Below, one piece after another: positions 25,086-34,140 of a stretch of DNA of 64,000 bases; the first letter of the stretch is position 1; each line of letters starts with the position of its first letter. This stretch comes from Salipiger mangrovisoli (GTDB lineage: Bacteria; Pseudomonadota; Alphaproteobacteria; Rhodobacterales; Rhodobacteraceae). The notes beneath the pieces were generated by a model. It saw only the letters and a program-made list of their open reading frames with translations. It did no database searches and was not told the origin of the DNA. The stretch covers positions 1 through 64,000 of the forward strand of contig NZ_JADFFK010000020.1 in NCBI RefSeq assembly GCF_015223355.1, given 5' to 3'. A program made the translations under genes and the position numbers.

Positions 25086-26045
25086 ATGACGTTTCTGAGC
25101 AAGGCCGCGAGCATCGCGGCGGTTGGCTTTTCCCTGATCGGCGCTCCGGTGCTGGCAGAGGGCTTTCCCGACCGTCCGCTGGAATTCGTGGCGGGCTACG
25201 GTCCCGGCGGCGGCCATGACACCATGCTGCGCACCATGGCGCGGTTGATGGAGCAGGAAGACATCGTCGATGTACCGATCAATGTCGTGAACAAGGAAGG
25301 CGGCAGCTCCGCCGTTGCCATGGGGTATCTCAACGCGCGCAAGGGCAGCCCCTACCACCTCATGTCGATCACCTCGTCGCATATCGCGACGCCGCTGACC
25401 TCGAACATCGGCCTGAACTACGCCGATTTCACCCCCATCGCGCGCATCGGGATCGACCCCGAGTTGCTGGTGGTGAATGCCTCCAAGGGTTTCGAGAGCC
25501 TCGAGGACCTGAAGGCGGAAGGTCGGATGCTGAACGTCGGCGGCACCGCGACCGGCAGCATCGAGCACATCGTCACCATGCAGTTGGCCGAGAAGACCGG
25601 CATGGAGCTGAACTTCATCCCCTTCCAGGGCGACGGTGAGGTGGTGACCGCGCTGCTGTCGAACCAGATCGATTTCGCCATCACCAACCCCGGCCCGGTC
25701 AGCGACTACCTGTCCAGTGACAAGTTCAAGGCGCTGGCGATCAGCACCGAGGAGCGGGTCGACAGCCTGCCGGACGTGCCGACCTTCGTGGAGCAGGGCG
25801 CGGACATCAAGATCTCGCTGTTCCGGGGACTGACCGCTGCGCCCGGCATCTCGGACGAGGAGCGCGACGAGCTGATCGCGATGGTCACCAAGCTCTTCGA
25901 GACCGAAGCCTGGCAGAAGGAATACATCGAACCGAACGCCGTGGTTCCGCTGGTGGTGACCGGCCAGGACTTCGCCGACTACCTCGGCGAGACCGAGGCC
26001 GTCTACCGCGAGACGCTGGGCGAGCTTGGCATGATCAACAACTAA
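25086..26045 (+). CDS. TTT-family periplasmic solute receptor (TctC/Bug type), set 1
   Basis: A 319-residue receptor of the tripartite tricarboxylate transporter family (Bug/TctC). A signal peptide ends near VLAEGFPDRP, and the family's FVAGYGPGGGHDTMLR segment around residues 37-52 corresponds to the ligand-binding first loop. The start at 25086 is chosen for GGAGGAG 9 bases upstream. It binds a carboxylate in the periplasm and delivers it to the TctB/TctA pair encoded next. Bug proteins bind citrate, tartrate, aromatic acids, nicotinate and more; the ligand is not predictable. Set 1 is the first of three complete TTT systems in 17 kb. Confidence 0.93.
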   Translation: MTFLSKAASIAAVGFSLIGAPVLAEGFPDRPLEFVAGYGPGGGHDTMLRTMARLMEQEDIVDVPINVVNKEGGSSAVAMGYLNARKGSPYHLMSITSSHIATPLTSNIGLNYADFTPIARIGIDPELLVVNASKGFESLEDLKAEGRMLNVGGTATGSIEHIVTMQLAEKTGMELNFIPFQGDGEVVTALLSNQIDFAITNPGPVSDYLSSDKFKALAISTEERVDSLPDVPTFVEQGADIKISLFRGLTAAPGISDEERDELIAMVTKLFETEAWQKEYIEPNAVVPLVVTGQDFADYLGETEAVYRETLGELGMINN

Positions 26046-26050
26046 AGATC

Positions 26051-26078
26051 GGCGCGCGCTTCCCGCGGGCGGCGCGCC
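26051..26078 (+). other. Intercistronic hairpin after TTT receptor gene 1
   Basis: GGCGCGC (26051-26057) and GCGCGCC (26072-26078) pair around a 14-base loop, 6 bases after the receptor stop. Like the hairpins behind the binding-protein genes at 6119 and 32083, it may stabilise the receptor message relative to the permease part. That function is inferred. Confidence 0.45.
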
Positions 26079-26123
26079 CCTCCGCCTCCTTCCATCACAC
26101 ACCTTTCCCAGCCGGAGACTGCC

Positions 26124-26567
26124 ATGCGGGCTTCCGAATTGCTTCTCATTGCCGGAACGGCCGTTTTCGCGGCGGTCATCGGCGTGCAGAGCGCCAACTT
26201 CCAATACTTCTCGAAGCAGGGGTTCGGTCCCGGCTTTGTCCCGATGAACTTCGCGATCCTCGCAGTGCTGCTGGCGGCCTACCTCGCGGTCAAGGCGCGG
26301 CTGAAAACCGATGGCCCCTTTCTTCCGCAAGGGATCTCCGAGCGTCTCAAGGCTGCCTTCCCCGCGATCGCCACCGCCGCGCTGCTCTTCGGCGCGACCG
26401 CGCTGATGGCCTTCGGCTCGGTCCTTGCACCGCTCTACGCGGTGATGGTGGCGATCTCGCTGGCCTTTCTTGGCCATACGATCGCACGGGCGCTGGTCGT
26501 CAATGCCGTCACCCTCGCGGCGATCTACGGGATTTTCAGCCTTTGGCTGAACATCCCCGTCGTCTGA
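26124..26567 (+). CDS. TTT-family small permease subunit (TctB), set 1
   Basis: A 147-residue hydrophobic protein with four predicted membrane segments and the size and position of TctB, the small membrane subunit of tripartite tricarboxylate transporters. The FSKQGFGPGFVPMNFAILAV segment near the first loop is the recognisable GPGFFP motif of the family. It lies between receptor and TctA genes, 16 bases before the latter, and would assemble with TctA in the inner membrane. Confidence 0.9.
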   Translation: MRASELLLIAGTAVFAAVIGVQSANFQYFSKQGFGPGFVPMNFAILAVLLAAYLAVKARLKTDGPFLPQGISERLKAAFPAIATAALLFGATALMAFGSVLAPLYAVMVAISLAFLGHTIARALVVNAVTLAAIYGIFSLWLNIPVV

Positions 26568-26583
26568 ACGCAGGACCCCTGAC

Positions 26584-28098
26584 ATGGATGCAATCAACAA
26601 CCTGCTGATGGGCTTCGGTGAGATCCTCACGCCCTTCAACATCGCTATCATCTTCGCCGCCGGGCTGATCGGCACCGTCGTGGGCGCGCTGCCGGGTCTC
26701 GGACCTTCGGCCGGCATCGCGCTGATGCTGCCGCTCACCTTCGGCATGCCCGAGGCCTCGGGCCTGTGCCTGCTGACCGGGGTGTACATGGGCACCATGT
26801 ACGGCGGGCGGATCACCTCGATCCTGATCAACGCGCCCGGAGATGCGCCCGCGATCATCACGGCGCTCGAAGGCTATCCGATGATGCAGCAGGGCAGAGG
26901 GGCCATGGCGCTCGGCATCTCGGCCTTCTCGTCGTTCATCGGCGGCCTCTTTGGCCTGCTGGTGCTGATCTTCCTCGCGCCGGTCATCGCCTCCTATGCG
27001 ATCTACCTCGGCCCGCCGGAATACTTCCTTCTCATGGCGACCGGCCTTGCGACTGTGATGCTGCTCGCCGGCGACCAGATCGCCAAGGCTTTCCTTGTCA
27101 CCTGCCTTGGCGTGCTGGTCAGCACATTCGGCAGCGACTACGTCTCGGGGCAGATCCGCTTTGCCTTCGTGCCGGAGCTGATCGAGGGCATCGACTTCGT
27201 CGCGATCATCATCGGCCTCTACGGTCTCGGCGAGGTGTTCTACAACCTCGAGAAGCGGGTGAAGCTGAATCTTGGCAAGCCCGGCTTCCGGATGAAGGAA
27301 TTCATCCCCGGCAAGGAAGAACTGAGCGAGGCGGCAGCGCCGACGCTGCGCGGATCCATTCTTGGCACGCTGATCGGGATCGTGCCCGGTGCGGGGGCGA
27401 CGGTGGCGACCTTCCTCGACTATGCGCTCGAAAAGCGCCTGTCGAAGAAACCCGAAACCTTTGGCACCGGCAATATCGCCGGTCTCGCAGGGCCGGAGGC
27501 CACCAACAACGCGGCGGTTCCCGGCTCGCTCATTCCGCTGATCACGCTCGGCATTCCCGGCTCCGGCGGCACCGCGATCATGCTCGGCGCGCTGATCATG
27601 TTCGGCCTGCGTCCCGGTCCGCTGCTGATGACCACCTCGGGCGATATTGTCTGGGCGATGATTGCCGGCCTCGTGCTCGCGAACGTGTTCCTGCTGGCCT
27701 CGAACGTTCTTCTGATTCCGGTGTTCGTGAACCTGCTGCGCGCGGTGCAGGGCAACCTTGCCAATGTCGTGATCGCGCTTTGCGTCGTGGGCGCCTTCTC
27801 GCTCGCCTACAGCCCGTTCAACATCTGGATCATGCTGATCTTCGGTGTGCTTGGCTACCTGATGAAGAAGAACGACTACCCCACCGGGCCGTTCATCCTT
27901 GCGGTCGTCCTGGCGCCGCTGGCCGAGAATTACTTCCGCCAGTCGGTGATGCTGGGGCAAGGCAGTGCGCGCATCTTCCTCGATCGCCCGATCTCGTTGA
28001 CCATCCTGATCGTCATGGCCCTGATCCTCGCGCTGTCGGTCTTCGGCCAGATCCGCGGCAAGCGCCGCGCCCGCCAAGCCGCACAGGCCGGCGAGTGA
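26584..28098 (+). CDS. TTT-family large permease subunit (TctA), set 1
   Basis: A 504-residue TctA protein, the large membrane subunit with about a dozen transmembrane segments. Family motifs include GALPGLGPSAGIALMLPLTF in the N-terminal half and the repeated GIVPGAGATVATFLDYALEK in the second half, followed by GPEATNNAAVPGSLIPLITL and LGIPGSGGTAIMLGAL. These form the two inverted substrate and sodium-site regions. It completes set 1 with the upstream receptor and TctB and is followed after 79 bases by a CoA-transferase gene, so the imported acid is likely activated next. Confidence 0.95.
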   Translation: MDAINNLLMGFGEILTPFNIAIIFAAGLIGTVVGALPGLGPSAGIALMLPLTFGMPEASGLCLLTGVYMGTMYGGRITSILINAPGDAPAIITALEGYPMMQQGRGAMALGISAFSSFIGGLFGLLVLIFLAPVIASYAIYLGPPEYFLLMATGLATVMLLAGDQIAKAFLVTCLGVLVSTFGSDYVSGQIRFAFVPELIEGIDFVAIIIGLYGLGEVFYNLEKRVKLNLGKPGFRMKEFIPGKEELSEAAAPTLRGSILGTLIGIVPGAGATVATFLDYALEKRLSKKPETFGTGNIAGLAGPEATNNAAVPGSLIPLITLGIPGSGGTAIMLGALIMFGLRPGPLLMTTSGDIVWAMIAGLVLANVFLLASNVLLIPVFVNLLRAVQGNLANVVIALCVVGAFSLAYSPFNIWIMLIFGVLGYLMKKNDYPTGPFILAVVLAPLAENYFRQSVMLGQGSARIFLDRPISLTILIVMALILALSVFGQIRGKRRARQAAQAGE

Positions 28099-28125
28099 TG
28101 CGGCAGGCCGACCTATCCCCAATCC

Positions 28126-28148
28126 CCTCCCCCGTGAACCGGGGGAGG
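28126..28148 (+). other. Hairpin between TctA (set 1) and CoA-transferase genes
   Basis: CCTCCCCC (28126-28133) and GGGGGAGG (28141-28148) form a perfect 8-bp stem with a 7-base loop. No T-run follows, and the next gene is on the same strand only 30 bases away, so attenuation or RNA processing is more likely than full termination. Confidence 0.45.
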
Positions 28149-28177
28149 TCCCATCCGACTTCCCAGAAACGGAGAGC

Positions 28178-29431
28178 ATGACAATGACCGAACAGCACTG
28201 GCACACGAGGGACTTCGACGCAGAGGCGACGGGCCCCATGACCGGGGTGCGCGTTCTGGACCTGTCGCGGCTCGTGGCCGGGAACATGTGCTCGCTGCAG
28301 CTGGCCGATTTCGGAGCCGACGTTGTAAAGGTCGAACCCCAGCCCATGGGCGATCCGCTGCGCGCGTGGAAGCAGAAGGGTCAGAGCACGTTCTGGAAAA
28401 CCTACGGGCGCAACAAGCGCTCGATTGCGCTCGATTTCCGTGCCGAGGGCGGGCTCGAGGTGCTGGAACGGCTCATGGCGCAGGCCGACATCATGATCGA
28501 AAGCTTTCGCCCCGGCACGATGGAGAAGATGGGCCTTGGCCCCGACGTTCTGGCGGAGCGGTTTCCGGGCCTGATCCTGCTGCGGGTCTCGGGCTTTGGC
28601 CAGACCGGACCCTATTCGCCCCGCCCCGGTTTCGGCACGCTGGTCGAGGGCATGTCCGGCTTTGCGCATCGCAATGGTGAAGCGGGCGGAGACCCGCTGC
28701 TGCCGCCGCTGGCACTCGCCGACATGATCGCCGGGCTTTACGGGGCGAACGCGCTGATGATGGCCCTGCGGTCGCGCGAGCAGACCGGTCGGGGGCAGGT
28801 CGTCGACCTCTCGCTGCTCGAAGCGATGGTCTCCGTGCTTGGGCCGGAACCGCTGGACTACCGGCTGACCGGCACACCGAAGCCGCGTGTCGGCAACGGG
28901 TCCAACACCTCCAGCCCGCGCAATGTCTACCGCAGCAAGGACGGCCATTTCATCGCGGTCTCTGCCTCGGTCCAGAACGCGGCAACGCGGATGTTCAATA
29001 CCATCGGGCGTCCCGACATGAACACCGATCCGCGCTACGCCACCAACGAGGAGCGCATCAAGCGCCGCGAGGAGGTCGATGCCATCGTCGGTGGCTGGAT
29101 GGGAGAGCGCAGCCGCGACGAGCTGCTGGAGATCTTCGAGCGCGACGGGATCACCGCAGCGCCGCTCTTCTCGGTTGCCGACATCGTCGAGGACCGGCAT
29201 TTCATCGACCGCGAGGTCTTTGTCGAGGTCCCCGACGCCGAGCTGGCGAGCGTGCCCATGCACAGCCCCCTGCCGCGTCTCTCCGCCACACCCGGCACGC
29301 TGCGGCGCCCCGCACCCGGTTACGGGGAACACGGCCGCATGATCCTGTCGGAAGCAGGCTACAGCGACGCCGAGATCGACGGGATGGTCGCCACGGGGCT
29401 GATTGCCGCCGCCGAGGAGGAGACCGCATGA
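28178..29431 (+). CDS. CaiB/BaiF family (class III) CoA-transferase
   Basis: A 417-residue class III CoA-transferase. Landmarks are TGVRVLDLSRLVAGNMCSLQ, GADVVKVEPQPMGDPLRAWK, the SFRPGTMEKMGLG segment, and a region after GFGTLVEGMSGFA that would carry the catalytic aspartate, although this protein reads GFGTLVE where many relatives read YD..IQA. It activates a carboxylate using a CoA donor. It lies directly behind TTT set 1 and overlaps the CoA-ester lyase start by 4 bases, so import, activation and cleavage are linked. It is only distantly similar to the second CaiB-type enzyme at 14345-15454. ATG at 28184 is an alternative start. Confidence 0.9.
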   Translation: MTMTEQHWHTRDFDAEATGPMTGVRVLDLSRLVAGNMCSLQLADFGADVVKVEPQPMGDPLRAWKQKGQSTFWKTYGRNKRSIALDFRAEGGLEVLERLMAQADIMIESFRPGTMEKMGLGPDVLAERFPGLILLRVSGFGQTGPYSPRPGFGTLVEGMSGFAHRNGEAGGDPLLPPLALADMIAGLYGANALMMALRSREQTGRGQVVDLSLLEAMVSVLGPEPLDYRLTGTPKPRVGNGSNTSSPRNVYRSKDGHFIAVSASVQNAATRMFNTIGRPDMNTDPRYATNEERIKRREEVDAIVGGWMGERSRDELLEIFERDGITAAPLFSVADIVEDRHFIDREVFVEVPDAELASVPMHSPLPRLSATPGTLRRPAPGYGEHGRMILSEAGYSDAEIDGMVATGLIAAAEEETA

Positions 29432-30264
29432 AGCTGCGCTCGCTTCTTTACGTGCCCGCGAACGCCGAACGCTTCGTTGCCAAGGCGCATGAGCGCGGTG
29501 CCGACGCCGTGATCCTCGATCTGGAGGACGCGGTCGAAGAGGGCTCGAAGGATGCCGCCCGCGCCGCGCTGGCAGCGGCGGTGCCCCATGTCGGTCAAGG
29601 CGGCGCGAAGGTCTACGTCCGGGTCAACACCGGACCGCGGATGGGCGCGGACGCCCGCGCGGCGCTTGCCGCCGGGGCTCATGGTATCATGCTGCCAAAG
29701 GCCGAGACTGCCGCATCCATCGACGCGCTGCTGGCGGAACTGGGAGCCGCGGATGACGGCACCGCCGACATTCTCGCGATCATCGAGGATGCAGCGGGTG
29801 TGCTGGACGCGCGGCAGGTGGCGGCACATCCGCGTGTCGTGGCGCTCGCCCTTGGGGCCGAGGATTTCGCGACCTCCACCGGCGGTCAGCCGATCCCCGA
29901 GGTGCTGCGCCTGCCCAAGCTGATGGTCCATTACGCCGCCAAGGCGGAGGGCAAGCTCTCGCTGGGGTTGCTGCGCTCGGTCGCGGATTTCAACGATGCC
30001 GAGGGACTGGCGGCAGCCGCCGCAGAAGCCGCGCGTTTCGGCTTCGACGGTGCGAGCTGCATCCATCCCAAGGTGGTCTCGGTGCTGAACACCGCCTTTT
30101 CGCCCTCGGAAGCGGCGCTGACCCGTGCCCGCCGCATCGTCGAGGCGGCCGAGAAAGCCGCGGCGCAGGGCACCGGTGCCTTCATGCTGGACGGTGAGTT
30201 CGTCGATCTGCCAGTGCTCAATCGCGCCAAGGCCGTGCTCGCCAAGGCAGGGGCGACCGCGTGA
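29428..30264 (+). CDS. HpcH/HpaI (CitE-like) CoA-ester lyase
   Basis: A 278-residue CitE-like lyase. LRSLLYVPANAERFVAKA, the ILDLEDAVEEGSKD segment with metal and substrate acidic residues, YVRVNTGPR, IMLPKAE and ALGAEDFATSTGG are typical of malyl/citramalyl-CoA lyases. It would split a beta-hydroxyacyl-CoA into acetyl-CoA (or propionyl-CoA) and a 2-oxoacid. Translational coupling on both sides (ATGA overlap with the CoA-transferase, GTGA overlap with the amidohydrolase) places it in the middle of a three-enzyme module between two TTT transporters. It is a second, diverged copy of the lyase function at 12706-13494. Confidence 0.9.
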   Translation: MKLRSLLYVPANAERFVAKAHERGADAVILDLEDAVEEGSKDAARAALAAAVPHVGQGGAKVYVRVNTGPRMGADARAALAAGAHGIMLPKAETAASIDALLAELGAADDGTADILAIIEDAAGVLDARQVAAHPRVVALALGAEDFATSTGGQPIPEVLRLPKLMVHYAAKAEGKLSLGLLRSVADFNDAEGLAAAAAEAARFGFDGASCIHPKVVSVLNTAFSPSEAALTRARRIVEAAEKAAAQGTGAFMLDGEFVDLPVLNRAKAVLAKAGATA

Positions 30265-31073
30265 CGGCCTGCGACAGCCACCTTCACGTCTACGACGCCC
30301 GGTTCCCCGCCGCGCGTGGCGCGACCGTCCCCATGGGGCTGACGCTGGAGGATTATCTTGCCGCGCGTGCCGCCTATGGCACGAAGCGCGCAGTGCTGGT
30401 TCAGGCCAAGGTTTTCGGCACGGACAATGCCTGCCTCGTGGATGCGCTGCACCGGCTGGACGGTGACGGGCGGGGCGTTGCGGTGGTCGATCCGGCGGTC
30501 CCCGACGCGGAGCTTGAGGCGCTTCATGCCGCCGGGGTGCGCGGGCTGCGCTTCTCGCTCTGGAACCCGTCGAACGCGGTCGCGCGCCCCGAAGACATCA
30601 GCACCCTGGCGGCGCGGGTCGCACCGCTGGGCTGGCACCTGCAATTGCACATGCACGCGGAACAGACGCTGGCGGCCGCGCAGCTGCTGGAGGATCTCGC
30701 CTGTCCGGTGGTCTTCGATCACATGGGGCGTATTCCCCAGCGGTCGGAGCCGCAGGATCACCCGGCCTTCGGGCTGATCGCGGGGCTCGCCCGCGAGGGG
30801 CGCGCCTGGGTGAAACTCTCGGGTCCGTACCTCAACCGTCGCGAGGGTCCCGAGGGGGCGTCGGACGCGCTGGCGCTTGCCCGTGCCTGGATCGCCGCCG
30901 TGCCCGACCGCCTGGTCTGGGGGTCCGACTGGCCGCACATCACGGAGCAGCCGACCCCGCCCGCGCCCGCGACCATCGCGGCCACGCTGACCGACTGGTG
31001 CGACGGCGACGCCGCTCTCATCGACCGCATCGCCCGGCAGACGCCCGCCCGGCTCTACGGTTTCGAAACCTGA
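30261..31073 (+). CDS. Amidohydrolase-2 family metal-dependent hydrolase (lactonase-like)
   Basis: A 270-residue TIM-barrel amidohydrolase of the LigI/2-pyrone-4,6-dicarboxylate lactonase type (PF04909). The metal-binding DSHLHVYD is at residues 5-12, QLHMHAEQ lies near 129-136, FDHMGRIP gives the next metal His, and WGSDWPH near residue 221 supplies the catalytic Asp. The start is GTG at 30261, overlapping the lyase stop (GTGA). Relatives hydrolyse lactones or amides of dicarboxylates. Here it may open a lactone of the compound imported by TTT set 1 or 2 so that the CoA-transferase can activate the free acid. Substrate unknown. Confidence 0.87.
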   Translation: MTACDSHLHVYDARFPAARGATVPMGLTLEDYLAARAAYGTKRAVLVQAKVFGTDNACLVDALHRLDGDGRGVAVVDPAVPDAELEALHAAGVRGLRFSLWNPSNAVARPEDISTLAARVAPLGWHLQLHMHAEQTLAAAQLLEDLACPVVFDHMGRIPQRSEPQDHPAFGLIAGLAREGRAWVKLSGPYLNRREGPEGASDALALARAWIAAVPDRLVWGSDWPHITEQPTPPAPATIAATLTDWCDGDAALIDRIARQTPARLYGFET

Positions 31074-31102
31074 CATTTGACAGCACTCTGGAGGAGGACC
31101 CC

Positions 31103-32083
31103 ATGCTGAAACTCACCCGACGCACCCTCATGGCCGCCGCGGCCGCCACCGTGGCCCTTGCCGGGACCGCGCAGGCGGCCGATTGGCCCGGCCGCAAGAT
31201 CACGTTGATCGTGCCCTATTCGGCCGGCGGCTCCGCCGATCGCGTCGCCCGCAACATCGCGCCCTTCCTCGAGAAGGAGCTGGGCACCTCGATCGTCGTC
31301 GAGAACCGCCCCGGCGCATCCAGCCAGATCGGGACCTCGATGTTCCTTGCCAAGCCCGCGGATGCCAACACCCTGCTGCTGAACGCGCAGCCCTATTTCA
31401 GCGCCTCGATCGCGCTGCAAAGCGCGCCCTACAGCGTCGATGACCTTGAGGTGCTGAACGTGCACAACGTCGGCAACATCTCGATCACGGTGAAATCCGA
31501 CAGCCCCTACGAGACCTTTGCCGACATGAACGATGCGATCAAGGCAAAGCCCGGCGAGGTGTCGATCGGCACCGTGCGGGGCGGGGCGTCGCACATGCTG
31601 ACGCTGCTGCTGGCCGACAAGCTAGGCTGGGACGCGCGCATCGTGACCTATGACAGCGGCGCGCCGGTCCGGACCGCGATCCTCGGCGGGCAGATCGCCA
31701 GTTCCACCAATGGCGCCGTGTCGGACGCGGCGATGAAGCCCGAGGTGCGGTCGCTCGCGATCTCGACCTCGACCGGCATCTCGGCCTTCCCCGACACGCC
31801 CTATATCAACGACGTGCTGGCCGACTACGGTGTCGACGTGCCCGAGATCGGCGACGTGCGCTTCCTTGCGGTGAAGGCCGGCACCAAGGACGCCTACCCC
31901 GAGCGCTTCCAGAAACTGCTGAATGCCTATGAGGCGGTCATGGCGAACCCCGAGTATCAGGCAATCCTGCAAGAGCAGGGCGCGGCGGAAGAGACCGCCT
32001 TCCGCGGCCCGGACGAGAGCACGAAGATCGTCAAAGACATGGATGCACTGATGCAGACCTACAAGTCGGCATTCGGCGGCTGA
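31103..32083 (+). CDS. TTT-family periplasmic solute receptor (TctC/Bug type), set 2
   Basis: A 326-residue Bug/TctC receptor. The start at 31103 follows GGAGGAGG; the open frame upstream is not homologous. MLKLTRRTLMAAAAATVALAG with a twin Arg-like pair and cleavage near AQAADWPGRK is an export signal. The ligand-loop motif IVPYSAGGSADRVARNIA occurs at about residues 37-54. It starts the second TTT set, 29 bases behind the amidohydrolase gene, so it belongs to the same transcript as the CoA-transferase and lyase. Its sequence differs strongly from the set 1 receptor, pointing to another ligand. Confidence 0.93.
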   Translation: MLKLTRRTLMAAAAATVALAGTAQAADWPGRKITLIVPYSAGGSADRVARNIAPFLEKELGTSIVVENRPGASSQIGTSMFLAKPADANTLLLNAQPYFSASIALQSAPYSVDDLEVLNVHNVGNISITVKSDSPYETFADMNDAIKAKPGEVSIGTVRGGASHMLTLLLADKLGWDARIVTYDSGAPVRTAILGGQIASSTNGAVSDAAMKPEVRSLAISTSTGISAFPDTPYINDVLADYGVDVPEIGDVRFLAVKAGTKDAYPERFQKLLNAYEAVMANPEYQAILQEQGAAEETAFRGPDESTKIVKDMDALMQTYKSAFGG

Positions 32084-32091
32084 AGACATTG

Positions 32092-32116
32092 CCCGCGTCC
32101 CGTCCGGGGGCGCGGG
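32092..32116 (+). other. Intercistronic hairpin after TTT receptor gene 2
   Basis: CCCGCG (32092-32097) pairs with CGCGGG (32111-32116), and an inner CCC/GGG can extend the fold. It lies 9 bases behind the receptor stop, the same position as hairpins behind two other binding-protein genes in this window. Confidence 0.4.
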
Positions 32117-32145
32117 ACTGACCCGGTGAGGCAGGAGGAGTTTAC

Positions 32146-32583
32146 ATGGAAAAAGCAAGACGCGGCAGCGCGCTGATCGTGCCGGTGGTGATGCTGGCAT
32201 TCGCCTGCGCCTATGGCTGGAGCAATCGGCACGTTCCGACGGGCGACATGCATTTCGCGTGGCCGCTCACCCTCGGCCTTGGCCTTCTGTCATTGGTGCT
32301 GATCGGCGCGGTCCTCGTGGGGCGGCTGCCCGTCGGTCCCGCGCTGACAGCCGCGCGGCTGAAACGCCCGGTGCTGCTTTTTCTCTGCGCGCTGATCCTG
32401 CTGGGCTTTGCGGGATATGACTTCCCGCTGGCAACGGCGGCCTTCCTGATGCTGGCGATCCCGCTGATGGGTTACCGCAACTGGTTGGCGGTGATCGCGG
32501 TGGCGCTGGTGCTGCCGCTGCTGCTCTACTGGGGGTTCACCGCGCTCGGCGTGCCGCTGGCCTCTTTCTGGTTGGAGGGTTGA
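32146..32583 (+). CDS. TTT-family small permease subunit (TctB), set 2
   Basis: A 145-residue membrane protein with four hydrophobic segments, lying between receptor and TctA genes as TctB does. Sequence conservation is low, as is normal for TctB; the loop after the first segment reads MHFAWPLTLGLGLLSL. GGCAGGAGGAG precedes the ATG. It ends 4 bases before the TctA start. Confidence 0.85.
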   Translation: MEKARRGSALIVPVVMLAFACAYGWSNRHVPTGDMHFAWPLTLGLGLLSLVLIGAVLVGRLPVGPALTAARLKRPVLLFLCALILLGFAGYDFPLATAAFLMLAIPLMGYRNWLAVIAVALVLPLLLYWGFTALGVPLASFWLEG

Positions 32584-32587
32584 TCTG

Positions 32588-34099
32588 ATGGATGTTCTTC
32601 TTTCTGCCATCATCCCGCTCGCGGATGTCTGGGTGATCCTCTACATGTTGCTCGGCCTGCTGGCGGGGGTGCTCTTCGGTGCCATCCCTGGGCTGAACGC
32701 GGGCATCGGCATCGCGCTGATGTTGCCGGTAACCTATACCATGGACCCGCTGACGTCGCTCGTCTTCCTGACGTCGATCTACACCGGCGGCGTTTTCGGC
32801 GGCGCGATCACCGCGATCCTGATCAACGCGCCCGGCTCGCCCTCGGCGGTTGCCACGACACTCGACGGCTACCCGATGGCGCTGAAGGGCCAGGCGAATG
32901 AGGCCCTCGGCCTCTCGCTGGGGGCCTCGGCGACGGGCGGTCTGCTTGGGATGATCTTCCTGTGCGTGATCATCCAGCCGCTCGCCGCCTTCGCGCTGAA
33001 GTTCGGTCCGGCCGAGACCTTCCTGCTGGTGATCTTTGCGCTCACCTCGATCGCCTCGCTCTCCGAGGGGAGTTTCCTCAAGGGGATCGTGGCCGGACTC
33101 TTCGGGTTGCTGCTGGGGACCATCGGCTTCTCGGCCTCGGGTTCGATGCGCTTCACCTTCGGCCAGACCTACCTGATGGACGGGATGCCGATCATCCCCG
33201 CGCTGATCGGTTTTCTCGCGCTCTCCGAGCTCTTCTCGCGGCTCGAGGAAAAGGACGTTGCGCTGCCGCTCGCCGGGAGGCTGAACTTCGGCAAGATCGT
33301 GAAGGGCATCTTCATGGTGCCGCGCCGCGTTTGGGCCGTGCTGAGGTCTTCGGTGATCGGCATCTTCATCGGCGCGATACCCGGCGTCGGCGCCACCGTC
33401 GGCAGCCTGATCTCCTACGAAACGGCGCGCCGTTCGAGCCGCACGCCCGAGGCCTTTGGCCGCGGCGAGCCAGACGGGGTGATCGCCGCGGAATCCGCCA
33501 ACAACGCCTCCGAGGGGGGCGCCATGGCGACCATGCTGGCGCTTGGCATTCCCGGCGGGGCGGCGACGGCGATCCTGATCGGCGCGCTGACCATCCAGGG
33601 TATCGTGCCCGGTCCGCGTTTGATCTACGAGCACCAGGACGTCATCTTCGGACTGTTGGCCGCCGAGATGCTGGAGCAAATCCTGCTTCTGGCGGTGGGC
33701 TTCGTGGTGGCCGCGGCCTTCCTGCGGGTGATCTACACCCCCTATGCGGTGCTGGTGCCGGTTGTGCTGGCGATGTGTTACATCGGGGCTTTCTCGGTCC
33801 GCAACGCAGGCTTCGACGCCATGCTGCTGATCGGCTGCGGCGTGCTCGGCTGGCTGATGAAGCGCGAGGGCTACCCGGTCGTCGCCGTCGTCATCGGGCT
33901 GATGCTGGGCAAGACGGCGGACGCGGAACTCATCCGGATCTTCCAACTCTACGGTGGCGACTTCACCATCTTCTTCAAGAGCCCGATCTGCCTTGTGCTG
34001 ATCCTGGCGACCATGCTCAGTCTCGCGGCGCCGCTTTGGTCCGCCTATGCGAAGCGTCGCTACAGGAAGCTCAACTTGACGGATGAGACGGGGGCATGA
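32588..34099 (+). CDS. TTT-family large permease subunit (TctA), set 2
   Basis: A 503-residue TctA protein with about twelve transmembrane segments. The motif GAIPGLNAGIGIALMLPVTY in the first half and GAIPGVGATVGSLISYETAR in the second half are the paired family signatures, followed by AESANNASEGGAMATMLALG. It completes TTT set 2 and is the last gene before a hairpin at 34141-34169. Set 2 differs clearly from set 1, so this is not a recent duplication. Confidence 0.95.
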   Translation: MDVLLSAIIPLADVWVILYMLLGLLAGVLFGAIPGLNAGIGIALMLPVTYTMDPLTSLVFLTSIYTGGVFGGAITAILINAPGSPSAVATTLDGYPMALKGQANEALGLSLGASATGGLLGMIFLCVIIQPLAAFALKFGPAETFLLVIFALTSIASLSEGSFLKGIVAGLFGLLLGTIGFSASGSMRFTFGQTYLMDGMPIIPALIGFLALSELFSRLEEKDVALPLAGRLNFGKIVKGIFMVPRRVWAVLRSSVIGIFIGAIPGVGATVGSLISYETARRSSRTPEAFGRGEPDGVIAAESANNASEGGAMATMLALGIPGGAATAILIGALTIQGIVPGPRLIYEHQDVIFGLLAAEMLEQILLLAVGFVVAAAFLRVIYTPYAVLVPVVLAMCYIGAFSVRNAGFDAMLLIGCGVLGWLMKREGYPVVAVVIGLMLGKTADAELIRIFQLYGGDFTIFFKSPICLVLILATMLSLAAPLWSAYAKRRYRKLNLTDETGA

Positions 34100-34140
34100 A
34101 AAGCCCCGCCCGTGGCCGCGATCAACGCGAGGCCGTTTTC

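Noticed and set aside
26536-28347. A 603-codon minus-strand frame opposite TctA set 1
   Set aside because: Antisense shadow of a well-conserved membrane protein with no recognisable domain.
12706-30264. The two CaiB/CitE-like gene pairs as a recent duplication
   Set aside because: The encoded proteins differ in length and in most residues outside family motifs, so they were acquired or diverged independently.
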